Below, piece after piece: positions 51,359 to 60,059 of a DNA stretch of 64,000 nt. The DNA lies in IMG/VR virus record IMGVR_UViG_3300025704_000013, positions 1 to 64,000 of that record. One strand, given 5' to 3'. Origin of the DNA: a virus. Made by a program: the position numbers and the translations under genes. The notes beneath the pieces were generated by a model that searched no databases, had not been told where the DNA came from, and saw only the letters and a program-made list of their open reading frames with translations. The first letter of the stretch is position 1; each line of letters opens with the position of its first letter.

Positions 51359-51457
51359 CTAAGCTTTTTGCTTATCTTGAGTAGATTTAGCAAGGCCTTT
51401 ACCATAAGCCTTGCTTAATTTATTTTCAATAATATATTCTTTAAACGATAAAATCAT
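51359..51457 (-). CDS. 32-aa basic miniprotein
   Basis: MILSFKEYIIENKLSKAYGK, ending TQDKQKA. The ATG overlaps the stop of the 476-aa gene (ATGA). The N-terminal FKEYI.E motif resembles starts of head-targeted proteins in marine T4-like phages. Confidence 0.6.
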   Translation of the reverse strand: MILSFKEYIIENKLSKAYGKGLAKSTQDKQKA

Positions 51458-52884
51458 TTATCATTTTTTTGATTTAAAATCTTATTAGCAGCATTAACCA
51501 AAGAATCATTACGATATTTTATATGCGGCACGTTTTCATTTACAATAGTGTCTTCCATTAGAGAAAGCAATGAAAGAACATATCGACCTCCGCTCTTACG
51601 TTGATTAAACTTGAGTTTAGTTTCAGGAGTATCCTTTGCTTTTACTGTAATATAATCTTTACCCATTTTCTTAATTACTCCAAAGTTAGTTTTATCACCA
51701 ACCTTCATACTTAGAGCAAGTTTAGTAATACGAGCAACTTCAGCATTCTCTTCAAGCTCAACGCTCTCAACAATCTTTCCTTTAGTTAAATCAAGTATAG
51801 TGGCCGTTCCCATTTCTTCTGGGTTCTTTTTATATTCAGCGCTGAGTTTTTTAGCTTTATCAAGAGTTGGAGCCGTATGATAAACTTGTCCTTTATTATT
51901 AAATACAAAGAACTTATTTTTTGTTTTAGTTCCTTTAGCGACAGCAACAAACTTATCAATTGATAAATCCAATTCTACAAGATCAACGCTCTCAATCATT
52001 TTAGTATCTGCTTCAAGATCATCAAAAATTTCACCGGCCATACGAAGATGCTTATACATTTCATCGTACTTTTTATTAAGTTCTCCATCTGAAGCATCGT
52101 CAAGTTCTTTATTTAAACGACCTCCAAGTTTAAAATGACCCATGATATCATTAAAAAGTTTAGTTCCTTTTTTAAAGTTAGCAGTCTTTATATGACGTAA
52201 GCCTTCATTCAATTCAGCGTCTTCGCCAACTTCAACCTCTTCATTCCTCTTAAAATCTTTATATGCTTTTTCTGCTTTAACATAAGCTTCTTTACGAAGT
52301 TTATCAATAAATTTTTGAACTTCTTTTAATTGTGCTGGATCAAGATTAAGTTTTTCTCTTTTAGCAAGAGGTATAAAATCTTTCATGACAGAATCAAGAT
52401 AACCATATGCAAATGGATAATTGATTTTACTTGCTTCTGATATATCTGTATCTTCATTAAGCTTTATACTCTTGATGTCTTTACTAAGTTGTGTCATTTG
52501 ATCAGCAGTCAAGTGAACATAGTTATCTCTCACACTTCTTTTTCCAAGAGTTCCTGCACCGATTTGAAAGGCCGTGTTTCTGCCCTTTAAAGGAGAATCA
52601 AATCCCATATTCCATCGAGTAATAACAACACCCTTTTTATTATAAACCTCGGTTGATTCGTTTAAAGTTTCTTCTGGTATATAGTCAGACTCTTCTTTTA
52701 CAAGTTCTAAATCTTTTTCCTTTGCACCTGCAGCTCCAAGACGATACTTTACATTTTTTCTATTAACTGGTGTAATATTATAAACGCCATTTCCTGTCAT
52801 CGCAATCACCGTATGATCTTCTCCTTTGTGCGGCCCCGCCAATGCTTTTACAATTGACCCTACTTTAATTTTTCCGTTTTTCAT
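51454..52884 (-). CDS. Probable internal head protein with multiple prohead-protease-like sites
   Basis: 476 aa from the ATG at 52884, 1 bp past the upstream stop; a longer frame would overlap. Residues 1-75 look like a KOW-type beta-barrel (VGSIVKALAGPHKGEDHTVI). The rest is highly charged helix and small domains separated by acidic linkers with [L/I]-x-E triplets: ETLNESTE, IKLNEDTD, AELNEGLR, VELEENAE. T4 gp21 cuts after Glu in such triplets, so this may be a polyprotein processed in the head. The encapsidation role is inferred from motifs and a Lys/Glu-rich composition. Confidence 0.65.
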   Translation of the reverse strand: MKNGKIKVGSIVKALAGPHKGEDHTVIAMTGNGVYNITPVNRKNVKYRLGAAGAKEKDLELVKEESDYIPEETLNESTEVYNKKGVVITRWNMGFDSPLKGRNTAFQIGAGTLGKRSVRDNYVHLTADQMTQLSKDIKSIKLNEDTDISEASKINYPFAYGYLDSVMKDFIPLAKREKLNLDPAQLKEVQKFIDKLRKEAYVKAEKAYKDFKRNEEVEVGEDAELNEGLRHIKTANFKKGTKLFNDIMGHFKLGGRLNKELDDASDGELNKKYDEMYKHLRMAGEIFDDLEADTKMIESVDLVELDLSIDKFVAVAKGTKTKNKFFVFNNKGQVYHTAPTLDKAKKLSAEYKKNPEEMGTATILDLTKGKIVESVELEENAEVARITKLALSMKVGDKTNFGVIKKMGKDYITVKAKDTPETKLKFNQRKSGGRYVLSLLSLMEDTIVNENVPHIKYRNDSLVNAANKILNQKNDK

Positions 52885-52885
52885 A

Positions 52886-53338
52886 TTAGTTTCCTTGTCT
52901 TTTTGATAATTCTTTAGCAGCAAGTTTTAATGCCTGAGCGGATTTAAAGAATGCGGTTGCAAACTCTTTACCAGATTGATCTGCGATTTCCTTTGCGGTC
53001 TCTTCTTGATACTTTGCAAGAGTTGAAAGTAGATCTTCAATTACTTCAGCATCAGAAATACCGATATATTGATCCATTATACGTTGAACCGTTTTGGTTT
53101 TTGCTTTAACGCGCACTTGTTCTTGAATATCTTCTCTTTGAGTTTTTTGTTTTGCCAATCCTTTTAAAATTTCAGCAGCAATCTTTTTTGCTTCGGGATT
53201 TGTATTAGACTCCTTTGGAACTACACTAATAATATTACCAGTCTTTTGATCAACTTCAATATCATAAAAATCGTTCTCTTCAGATCCTAATGTTTTTTCA
53301 AATAGCATTTTAGCTGCCGCGTTAATTAAATGTTTCAT
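52886..53338 (-). CDS. Helical protein, possible head-associated partner, 150 aa
   Basis: MKHLINAAAKMLFEKTLGSE, then AAEILKGLAKQKTQREDIQE and a long Ala/Lys-rich C-terminal helix. Its stop lies just before the 476-aa gene's ATG, so it is cotranscribed. Charge and helicity suggest a scaffold or internal protein. Not recognised. Confidence 0.65.
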   Translation of the reverse strand: MKHLINAAAKMLFEKTLGSEENDFYDIEVDQKTGNIISVVPKESNTNPEAKKIAAEILKGLAKQKTQREDIQEQVRVKAKTKTVQRIMDQYIGISDAEVIEDLLSTLAKYQEETAKEIADQSGKEFATAFFKSAQALKLAAKELSKRQGN

Positions 53339-53357
53339 ATACTCATTTATTTATTTA

Positions 53358-53804
53358 TTAAACCCAATAAGAGTCATCTTTATAATCTGCAGGAATAGGA
53401 GACATAGCTTCAATCTCATCAGACTTAGTACGAATACCTTGAATTGTTGTCCATACTGCTTCCATCTCTGCTCTATCAGATTCTTGTTCAGTAGTAAGTG
53501 TTCCCCCGCTTTGAATAATCTTAGTGTAAGTTAAATCGGTTGCGATATGGTTCCGCTGTTTCCATTCTGGGCAGATGGCTACTATTCTACGACCCGCTTC
53601 ACTCTTAACTGCACTTGGATCTATTGGATCATCTGGCGCTGGTGTGCCATCTACGTTATAGTTGTCGGCATACGTGCCATCGTCTTTACGAACGCATAGC
53701 GACCAGTCATTTTGGATGAGTTCTGGGCGAGAATCATCAACTGCGAATCTTTCTCCTTGAGGATCTATGTATATTTTGGGAATCATGGTTACGGTAGTTT
53801 TCAT
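53358..53804 (-). CDS. Tailspike partner / fibre-assembly-type protein, 148 aa
   Basis: Beta-rich N-terminus (PKIYIDPQGERFAVDDSRPE), then EAGRRIVAICPEWKQRNHIA and a helical end with VWTTIQGIRTKSDEIEAM. The RIxAICPEWKQRN and IRxxSxxIE patterns are shared by small proteins that follow tail fibres or spikes in many phages. It starts 7 bp after the spike gene and shares its higher GC, so both probably arrived together. Confidence 0.75.
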   Translation of the reverse strand: MKTTVTMIPKIYIDPQGERFAVDDSRPELIQNDWSLCVRKDDGTYADNYNVDGTPAPDDPIDPSAVKSEAGRRIVAICPEWKQRNHIATDLTYTKIIQSGGTLTTEQESDRAEMEAVWTTIQGIRTKSDEIEAMSPIPADYKDDSYWV

Positions 53805-53811
53805 TATGTTT

Positions 53812-55686
53812 CTATCTTAGTTCGTGCCAAGTCCCTAAAGTGCCAAATATTATATTCGCAGCTTCGCTCCTGTAGTAGACCAGTGCAGGAGTGGTAGGTA
53901 TTACAGCTTGAACGCTAATGATTTCGCTAATTGATGAAGCCACTGAATTGTCTATTATCAGCCCATCAAAGCGTAGATCTAAAGCGCCAAATTGTGCGCT
54001 CGCAGTGCCTCTGATGGCTGCTACAATGGTTCGCCCAGTAAAGTTATTATAATTGGTAAAGGGACTGCGAGCAGAAAGAACATCCACCCACCCCTGCCCG
54101 TATCCTAGTGGAGCGTTTCTAGCCTTACAGGCTAGTGTTACTGTGACACCACTGACATTAGGCTGCTCTTCAAGAGTCTTGTTTGCAGCAGTCCATGTCT
54201 TGTTAGCGTGAGCGTCATTAACTTCGACAAGAGCGCCACTGACAATGTTGGTTACGGTAAACGCCTTGTCGTTATTGCCAGAGGTTGATCCCGTCACCTC
54301 AATGACATCACCGACAGCCAGTCCTTCTAGTAGACCGACACCATTTAGTGCTATCGTGTTGGTTGAGTTGGTAAAGGTTGCTGTGCCTGTGACTGATGGT
54401 TCTACAAACTTACCATTGCTAATTATATTACCAGCACCGAACTTAGCATCATACCAAGCGGTTGAACCGTCCTCTTTTAAGTTTCCTGCCCACTGTATTT
54501 CTAGGTCGAGGTCATCGACATAAGATCCACTACCAGTTGTCTGGAAGTCTATGATGTCAGTATAAGAAGTGGCGAACTTATTATTTGCTACAATAGTCTC
54601 AAGTTTTTCTCCTACTGTTCCCGTGGTCATACGTATAGCACCACCAGAAAGACTTGAGTCATAAGCAACGAAGTTATTACCTATTATTGAATGATTATGG
54701 GTGAACAGGGACGCTATACAGCCAGAAAATATATTGTTTGTGATTGAGGAAGTAGCAGACGCGGTTATGTTTACTCCTAATCTCGGAGCCCCGCTGCCAT
54801 TAATTGGCGTACCGTATTGGTTAGCATTAAACATGCAATTTGAAATCAAACAAGTTTTACTATTTGTTTCTACGCAAGTTGCACAGCTACGGAAGAGACA
54901 TGACTCAACTCGGGATCTTGCAATTTGAATTTTAACTGCGACGCCTGCCCAATATAAATCATCACCGATTGCAGTAGTATTCACCAAATCCCATTTCTGA
55001 AAAGTGCAGTCCTTGACAATCTGACCAGCTCCGTTCCCAATGTATATGCCAATATCGTTATAGTGAGAAAAGTTAACGTTGTCGTAAGTAGCACCCATTG
55101 CCAATGATAAAATTAAGTCGTTAAGGTTAGCCGTAGCTGTTGCCTCATCTCCGTCAGTTCCTCCATCAATATTGATGTTTCTGACTGTCACATGATCTGC
55201 GTTTGCATTGCAATACAACATATAGGTTGCCCCGGCTCCCGGAGTGGTATCGCCAGCCATTGCCGTTGTAGCTATTAGCGTTCCGTTCTGGAAGATGATT
55301 GGTCTGCTTATTAACAATGTGTCAGTTATACGATACAAACCACCAGCAAGGTCGACTACAGCGCATGCGCGGCGAGTGACGATAGTACCGGCTGTAGGAC
55401 CAGGAAGTAGTAATTCAGCGGCGTCAATAGCGTCCTGTATTGCAGCACGATCATCCGCAACACCGTCACCCACAGTACCGTAATCTGTTACGCTAAAAGT
55501 CTCACGTAGCTTGGTTTCTACGTCCCTGTCTACCGCTCCCGTGCCTGCTGCTGTGTAAGCCACTGATTTCGCCAGAGAACTAGTAAGGCCTTCCCATGCT
55601 TTACCGTTCCATTTCCATGTTCTGGAACTTGCGGGATCTGTATATATTTCCCCAATAGTTGTTGGGGGTGGAAAATTAATAGCCAT
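53812..55686 (-). CDS. Tailspike with pectate-lyase-3 type beta-helix
   Basis: 624 aa. N-terminus: FPPPTTIGEIYTDPASSRTW and KWNGKAWEGL, a common particle-binding stub. FSVTDYGTVGDGVADDRAAI at ~70-90 is the hallmark of Pectate_lyase_3 right-handed beta-helices, followed by VDLAGGLYRITDTLLISRPI and many short-strand rungs (DHVTVRNINIDGG). The C-terminal 150 residues are a separate beta domain. It likely binds or cleaves a host surface polysaccharide. Bases are clearly GC-richer than the flanks. An exact late octamer lies 9 nt upstream. Confidence 0.85.
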   Translation of the reverse strand: MAINFPPPTTIGEIYTDPASSRTWKWNGKAWEGLTSSLAKSVAYTAAGTGAVDRDVETKLRETFSVTDYGTVGDGVADDRAAIQDAIDAAELLLPGPTAGTIVTRRACAVVDLAGGLYRITDTLLISRPIIFQNGTLIATTAMAGDTTPGAGATYMLYCNANADHVTVRNINIDGGTDGDEATATANLNDLILSLAMGATYDNVNFSHYNDIGIYIGNGAGQIVKDCTFQKWDLVNTTAIGDDLYWAGVAVKIQIARSRVESCLFRSCATCVETNSKTCLISNCMFNANQYGTPINGSGAPRLGVNITASATSSITNNIFSGCIASLFTHNHSIIGNNFVAYDSSLSGGAIRMTTGTVGEKLETIVANNKFATSYTDIIDFQTTGSGSYVDDLDLEIQWAGNLKEDGSTAWYDAKFGAGNIISNGKFVEPSVTGTATFTNSTNTIALNGVGLLEGLAVGDVIEVTGSTSGNNDKAFTVTNIVSGALVEVNDAHANKTWTAANKTLEEQPNVSGVTVTLACKARNAPLGYGQGWVDVLSARSPFTNYNNFTGRTIVAAIRGTASAQFGALDLRFDGLIIDNSVASSISEIISVQAVIPTTPALVYYRSEAANIIFGTLGTWHELR

Positions 55687-55695
55687 ATTAATAGT

Positions 55696-55703
55696 TATTT
55701 ATA
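55696..55703 (-). promoter_or_regulatory. Late promoter octamer TATAAATA at the tailspike start
   Basis: Exact octamer inside the 21-bp gap between ligase stop and tailspike ATG; the 9-nt spacer leaves a leader of about 3 nt. Confidence 0.7.
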
Positions 55704-55707
55704 AAAT

Positions 55708-56838
55708 TTAATTGTCAACACCTTCGCCATCTCGCAGACGAGTGACATAAGGAAATCTTGGAATTCCATCTGGAGTTAAGTTAAAATAAGTACAAGTCGC
55801 ATATGATCCAATATAAGTTTCCTTTTCAACTAGCAGGTTTTTTAGAAACTCATGATTACCTTTAATGTTTGAATGAAATTGAGTTCCATCACTTTTCTCA
55901 AGAACCATAAATCCTGCCATATTTGTTTTATTGCCTTTCCCTTCTTCAATAGAAACAATCTTATATTCTGAATCAGTAAAGTCTTTGCGCTTTAAAAGAG
56001 AGTTACTTCGCTTACGATCATATTTTGAATTAAGGCGAACCATGCCTCCTTCATATCCAAGTTCAATAAAGTCTTTGTAATTGTTATTAAGGTCTTCTTC
56101 AGAATCGTGATAATAAGTTGGAACTAATATAATACCACTTAGTTTATATTCATTACTAAGATTTACCATTTCTTTAAACCTATCAGAAAAGATAGTATCT
56201 TCTTCACAAAATCCGTCAACTGGAATAATATCATACCACCAGAACTGAAGTTTATCAGCAGAATCTTTTAGATCTTGTTCAGTTGGTTTTGTCTTTTTAG
56301 CTAATGAACTGATTGTATTAAAGTCTTCTTTATACTCATGATTATATAGTTCGCCATCCAATACAAGATTTGGGTAAACTTTAAATATTGGTTCTAATGA
56401 TTTTAAAATATGTGGAATAGTAACCCATGGTTTTCCATTACGAGACTTTGCTCCATCCTTTGTAATAATAGCTCTCATACCATCGAGTTTTGGTTGAGTA
56501 TAAACTGGATATTCAATTTTATCTTTTCGATCTTCCCACTTCTTTGCTAGCATTGCTTTAATAAAAAGAGTACTAACATCAACAGATTTTAAATCTGGAG
56601 TATAACCGCCATCAACTTTCTTTTTCCATTTAGCTTCTGCTTGGAATTTAGATTGTTCAAGTAAGCCTCTCTCATTTGATCTACCAACATTCATTGCAGT
56701 TACAGAATACCATTTTGATGTTGTAATCTTACCGCCAATTTGACCAGAATGAGTTCGGAATTTTCCTTCTTCATATTCAACAGTCCATTCGCGAAGAGCT
56801 CCAGTTGTTGCTCTGGAATATAATGTATCTAACTTCAT
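55708..56838 (-). CDS. ATP-dependent DNA ligase with N-terminal WGR-like domain
   Basis: 376 aa. Residues 1-80 resemble a WGR domain (EWTVEYEEGKFRTHSGQIGG, then AEAKWKKKVDGGY). The ligase motif I is YTQPKLDGMRAI (nucleotidyl-accepting Lys in KLDG), motif III is LVLDGELYNH, motif IV is YEGGMVR, motif V is LLKRKDF. The order is complete. It seals nicks in replication or repair; WGR domains in other proteins recognise DNA ends. T4 gp30 is larger and has no WGR. The promoter TATAAT is 6 nt from the ATG. Confidence 0.9.
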   Translation of the reverse strand: MKLDTLYSRATTGALREWTVEYEEGKFRTHSGQIGGKITTSKWYSVTAMNVGRSNERGLLEQSKFQAEAKWKKKVDGGYTPDLKSVDVSTLFIKAMLAKKWEDRKDKIEYPVYTQPKLDGMRAIITKDGAKSRNGKPWVTIPHILKSLEPIFKVYPNLVLDGELYNHEYKEDFNTISSLAKKTKPTEQDLKDSADKLQFWWYDIIPVDGFCEEDTIFSDRFKEMVNLSNEYKLSGIILVPTYYHDSEEDLNNNYKDFIELGYEGGMVRLNSKYDRKRSNSLLKRKDFTDSEYKIVSIEEGKGNKTNMAGFMVLEKSDGTQFHSNIKGNHEFLKNLLVEKETYIGSYATCTYFNLTPDGIPRFPYVTRLRDGEGVDN

Positions 56839-56844
56839 AGTATT

Positions 56845-56873
56845 ATTATATATTATTTATACATAGATGTAAA
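56845..56873 (-). promoter_or_regulatory. Sigma70-type promoter abutting the ligase gene
   Basis: TTTACA (56873-56868), 17 nt, TATAAT (56850-56845); 6 nt to the ATG. It lies in the 77-bp divergent gap with the sulfotransferase island. Confidence 0.8.
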
Positions 56874-56915
56874 TAAAATTAACTACCGTTATATATACTA
56901 TATATTTAAAGTTAC

Positions 56916-57752
56916 ATGATTAAAAAAAATACTATAGAAAAAATTCCAGTGTTTTTTCACATACCTAAGAACGCAGGAACGTATGTATATAATAAAGCCT
57001 TTCATGTGATTAGATTATTAAACACAAAAGATCTAACAACATACAACTTAGCAGTCAAAAGAGAAGGCAAAACTGTATACCGTATAGTTTGCTCTGCAAA
57101 AAAAGAGCTGAATGACAAATATAAAGACGCAGGTTGTTGGATTGATAAAAGTGTTGACTATGAAGATCTAGATTTTAATGATTTAACTGTTTATTTTATA
57201 GTGGTATGCGATCTTAGTTTTGGTATATACAAAGAAGACATATACAAAAAACTAGACAAAAATACAAAATTTTATGAGTTCTTGGTTTTAAGAGATCCAT
57301 ATGAAAGGGTTTTGTCGCTATTTAGTTATTTAAAATCCTCACAATCCTCCCACGAATCCAAGCACGGTATTTTTGGCGACATGACATTTGTTGAATATTT
57401 AAACTCTCCTTATTTAGAGGGTTCTTGGCTTATTAGGACTTTACTACATATACCTAATAAAATACCGATAACTAGTAACGATTTCGAAAAAACCTGCGAA
57501 ATACTAGACGGGTTTTTAATTGATGATATCACAGGTGTAGATAAACTTATTTCCAAAGTGTTATATACATGTTTAAACGTTAAGGATTGCAGCTTACCCC
57601 AACGATTACAAAATGTTATAAAACCTTTTTCAAATAAAACAAAGGAAAAGATTACGTATGATTTTAATTGTTTGAGCGAGGAAACTAAAGACAACTTCAA
57701 CAACCAAACAAAGTGGGATCAATTATTATTTAACAAATATAAAAAAATATAA
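56916..57752 (+). CDS. Sulfotransferase-family protein 1
   Basis: 278 aa. VFFHIPKNAGTYVYNKAF is the 5'-phosphosulfate (PAPS) binding loop with the KxGT core, and FLVLRDPYERVLSLFSYL is the 3'-phosphate motif (RDPxxR...S). This matches the Sulfotransfer_2 type that modifies carbohydrates or small molecules. It is first of three plus-strand genes in an otherwise minus-strand region, with lower GC than the flanks by eye. Substrate unknown. Confidence 0.85.
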   Translation: MIKKNTIEKIPVFFHIPKNAGTYVYNKAFHVIRLLNTKDLTTYNLAVKREGKTVYRIVCSAKKELNDKYKDAGCWIDKSVDYEDLDFNDLTVYFIVVCDLSFGIYKEDIYKKLDKNTKFYEFLVLRDPYERVLSLFSYLKSSQSSHESKHGIFGDMTFVEYLNSPYLEGSWLIRTLLHIPNKIPITSNDFEKTCEILDGFLIDDITGVDKLISKVLYTCLNVKDCSLPQRLQNVIKPFSNKTKEKITYDFNCLSEETKDNFNNQTKWDQLLFNKYKKI

Positions 57753-57756
57753 AACA

Positions 57757-58479
57757 ATGTACATAACACCTAAAAAAAATATAGACATAAATGATTGTCG
57801 ATTTTACCATACATTTAACTTTGATGGTAAAGACAAAATCAATGCGAAATGGGATCTTACAAACTGTATAGACGATTACCTTAGTAATTTTGATTTTAAA
57901 GGAAAGCGCGTAATTGATATTGGATCTGCTTCGGGTTACTTATCTTTTGAAATGGAGAAGAAAGGCGCTGATGTTGTTTCTTTCGATATGCCAGATGGTA
58001 GTTATTGGGATCACTTAATATATCCAGGCTATAATAAACCTAAATCAAAACCATCAGAAAGTCTTTTTAATAGTTATGAATATATTCATGAAAAACTTTC
58101 ATCTAAAAACAAAATATTTAGAGCCAATATTTACGAACAGCTCCCTGATGAGATTGGTTATTTTGATGTGGCCGTTTTTGGAACCATGCTTTCTCATGTA
58201 CGAGATCCAATTTTAACCTTAATGAATATACTTCTTAGAGTTAAGGATCATGCTATCCTAATAAATCCATTTCAAAATGAGAAACCGACTATATACAAAA
58301 ACCACAACGGAAAAACATGGTGGATGCTATGTCAAGAAGATATTGAAAAAATAATGTTTGATATTGGATTTCAAATGGAAAAAGTTACAATAGTCAAACC
58401 AATGTTTGATGGAACTCCAAGACTTTACAAATCTATTTTATTTAAGAGATGCTCATATCACATAAACACAAATTCATAA
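57757..58479 (+). CDS. Class I SAM-dependent methyltransferase
   Basis: 240 aa. KGKRVIDIGSASGYLSFEME is motif I (DIGSASG), VVSFDMPDG is the acidic strand after beta2, and YFDVAVFGTMLSHVRDPIL is motif IV-V with LSHVRDP, close to DUF1698/tRNA-uridine-type methyltransferases. Substrate unknown; glycan or small-molecule methylation fits its sulfotransferase neighbours. It starts 4 bp after the first and overlaps the second by 31 nt. Confidence 0.85.
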   Translation: MYITPKKNIDINDCRFYHTFNFDGKDKINAKWDLTNCIDDYLSNFDFKGKRVIDIGSASGYLSFEMEKKGADVVSFDMPDGSYWDHLIYPGYNKPKSKPSESLFNSYEYIHEKLSSKNKIFRANIYEQLPDEIGYFDVAVFGTMLSHVRDPILTLMNILLRVKDHAILINPFQNEKPTIYKNHNGKTWWMLCQEDIEKIMFDIGFQMEKVTIVKPMFDGTPRLYKSILFKRCSYHINTNS

Positions 58480-59120
58480 CAATTGACATACCCAAGACAG
58501 GAACCAAAACTCTAAGGGAGACATTTTTACCTGTTATTCCTATTGATGTTATTGGTAATCCTGGCGATTATCTTGATGATTTTTATCAGCATAGCACAGT
58601 GAATGCTTGTGAAAGAGGATTTAAAAAACGCGGTTGGGATTTTAATCAATATACCACCTTTTCGACTCTAAGAAATCCTTGGGAAAGATATGTATCTTTC
58701 CTTATGTATAAAATAAACAAAGGCAATGAATATAAAAACGCCACGGAAGAAGAGCTTAAAAATTGGAAACCTCTAAAAAGACTTCAGGGTAAAGAATGTG
58801 GCAGAGTATTTGATAACTTCAATAGAAATGAAGTAGAGTTTTTAAAGTTTATCATAAAAACAAACCCAAGTCAAGACAATTATGTTTTAGATAGTAACGA
58901 TGAGATCGCTATAGATTTTCTTGGCAACCTTGAAGATTATAATAATCATTTTTATAAATTCTGTGATGCGGTTGGTATAACTTCAATCCCAAAACTTAAA
59001 CACTCTAATAAAAGCTCATATAAAAAACCACATACTGAATATTACACTCAAGAGTTAATAGACATGGTTGCAGAGAAAGAAAAATGGGTAATAGATAAAT
59101 TCAATTATAAGTATAACTAA
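58449..59120 (+). CDS. Sulfotransferase-family protein 2
   Basis: 223 aa. KFITIDIPKTGTKTLRETF is the PAPS loop, FSTLRNPWERYVSFLMYK the 3'-phosphate motif, and the end (YYTQELIDMVAEKEKWVID) is the classic Sulfotransfer_2 C-terminal helix. It is not a close copy of the first enzyme, so they may act on different positions. It starts inside the methyltransferase gene. Confidence 0.88.
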   Translation: MLISHKHKFITIDIPKTGTKTLRETFLPVIPIDVIGNPGDYLDDFYQHSTVNACERGFKKRGWDFNQYTTFSTLRNPWERYVSFLMYKINKGNEYKNATEEELKNWKPLKRLQGKECGRVFDNFNRNEVEFLKFIIKTNPSQDNYVLDSNDEIAIDFLGNLEDYNNHFYKFCDAVGITSIPKLKHSNKSSYKKPHTEYYTQELIDMVAEKEKWVIDKFNYKYN

Positions 59121-59156
59121 TTAAAAATGTTAATTAATAATAAACATAATGTAGTT

Positions 59157-59483
59157 CTACACTTTGACAGGCTCGTTTTTAATATCGGAAATATACCAAT
59201 TGTCTTTCCATCGTAACCAACTAATAACGTTATCGGTATCTCCATCACATTCGATTTCAATAATATCTCCAGTCTTTGGATTCTCAGAAAAAGATAATAG
59301 ATATTGATTAACAATGACCTCTTTTAGTTTTTCCTTTATTGAATTAATTTTTCTTTTACATTCCCAAAAGTCATATGATTCAAAACTAGAACAATCTCTA
59401 GGAAAATATGAAATAATCGAATAGGGATATTCCTCGCTCGTCATTATAACGCTTAGTTTATCAATTGAGATTTCCATTACCAA
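59157..59483 (-). CDS. Hypothetical protein, 108 aa
   Basis: DKLSVIMTSEEYPYSIISYF, CKRKINSIKEKLKEVIVNQY and DVIEIECDG-like acidic strands. Overlaps the M15 peptidase by 7 nt. Small alpha/beta plan; function unknown. Confidence 0.65.
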   Translation of the reverse strand: MVMEISIDKLSVIMTSEEYPYSIISYFPRDCSSFESYDFWECKRKINSIKEKLKEVIVNQYLLSFSENPKTGDIIEIECDGDTDNVISWLRWKDNWYISDIKNEPVKV

Positions 59484-60055
59484 TCTGCGTTTTTTCCACG
59501 AGTGTCTATATGTACAAACCCTCGATAAGTTCCTATGCCGCCTTTAAACGTTTTGTTATCTCTTAGTACTCTAGCGGCTTTAGCAACTCGCCAAGAGCTT
59601 TTATTAAATACAACATCAACGGCTTGATTCGTCATATGGTATGATCCTATATTACCATGAACTGCTTTGTTATATTCGGGACTTCTATATGCTGAGACTA
59701 TCTCTTTAACCGGTAATCCAACCTCATTACATAACTTATCAATAACCTTAAGTGTTGGGCCAACCTTCTTCCATAACTTCTTTGGTGGTATAGAATTTCT
59801 AACTCTACCGCGCGTTTTAAAGTGTGGAGCAATTACCATTCTTGGAGTTATATTTTTTAAGTTTAATTTTAAAATATAATTCGCATATCTATAAACATCA
59901 TTATTTAAAATAAACCATTCATCAGGAATTCCTTTTACTTTTTTATTGTAATCTTCATGACGAATAAAAGCACTACCTACTGGTAAATTACTAATAAATA
60001 AACTTGAACTTGTTAAACCAAATAACTTTAAAAATTTACGTCTAGGTTTGTTCAT
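59477..60055 (-). CDS. M15-family peptidase (YcbK/DUF882-like) with Tat-type signal
   Basis: 192 aa. N-terminus NKPRRKFLKLFGLTSSSLF has the twin-Arg RRKFLK and a hydrophobic stretch, a Tat signal. The catalytic part has VSAYRSPEYNKAVHGNIG, SYHMTNQAVDVVF (H-x6-D) and GFVHIDTRG (HxD): the zinc ligands of M15-type D,D-peptidases. It would cut peptidoglycan cross-links in the periplasm. Export by Tat is rare for a phage enzyme; folded export before lysis is implied. Confidence 0.85.
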   Translation of the reverse strand: MNKPRRKFLKLFGLTSSSLFISNLPVGSAFIRHEDYNKKVKGIPDEWFILNNDVYRYANYILKLNLKNITPRMVIAPHFKTRGRVRNSIPPKKLWKKVGPTLKVIDKLCNEVGLPVKEIVSAYRSPEYNKAVHGNIGSYHMTNQAVDVVFNKSSWRVAKAARVLRDNKTFKGGIGTYRGFVHIDTRGKNADW

Positions 60056-60059
60056 AACT

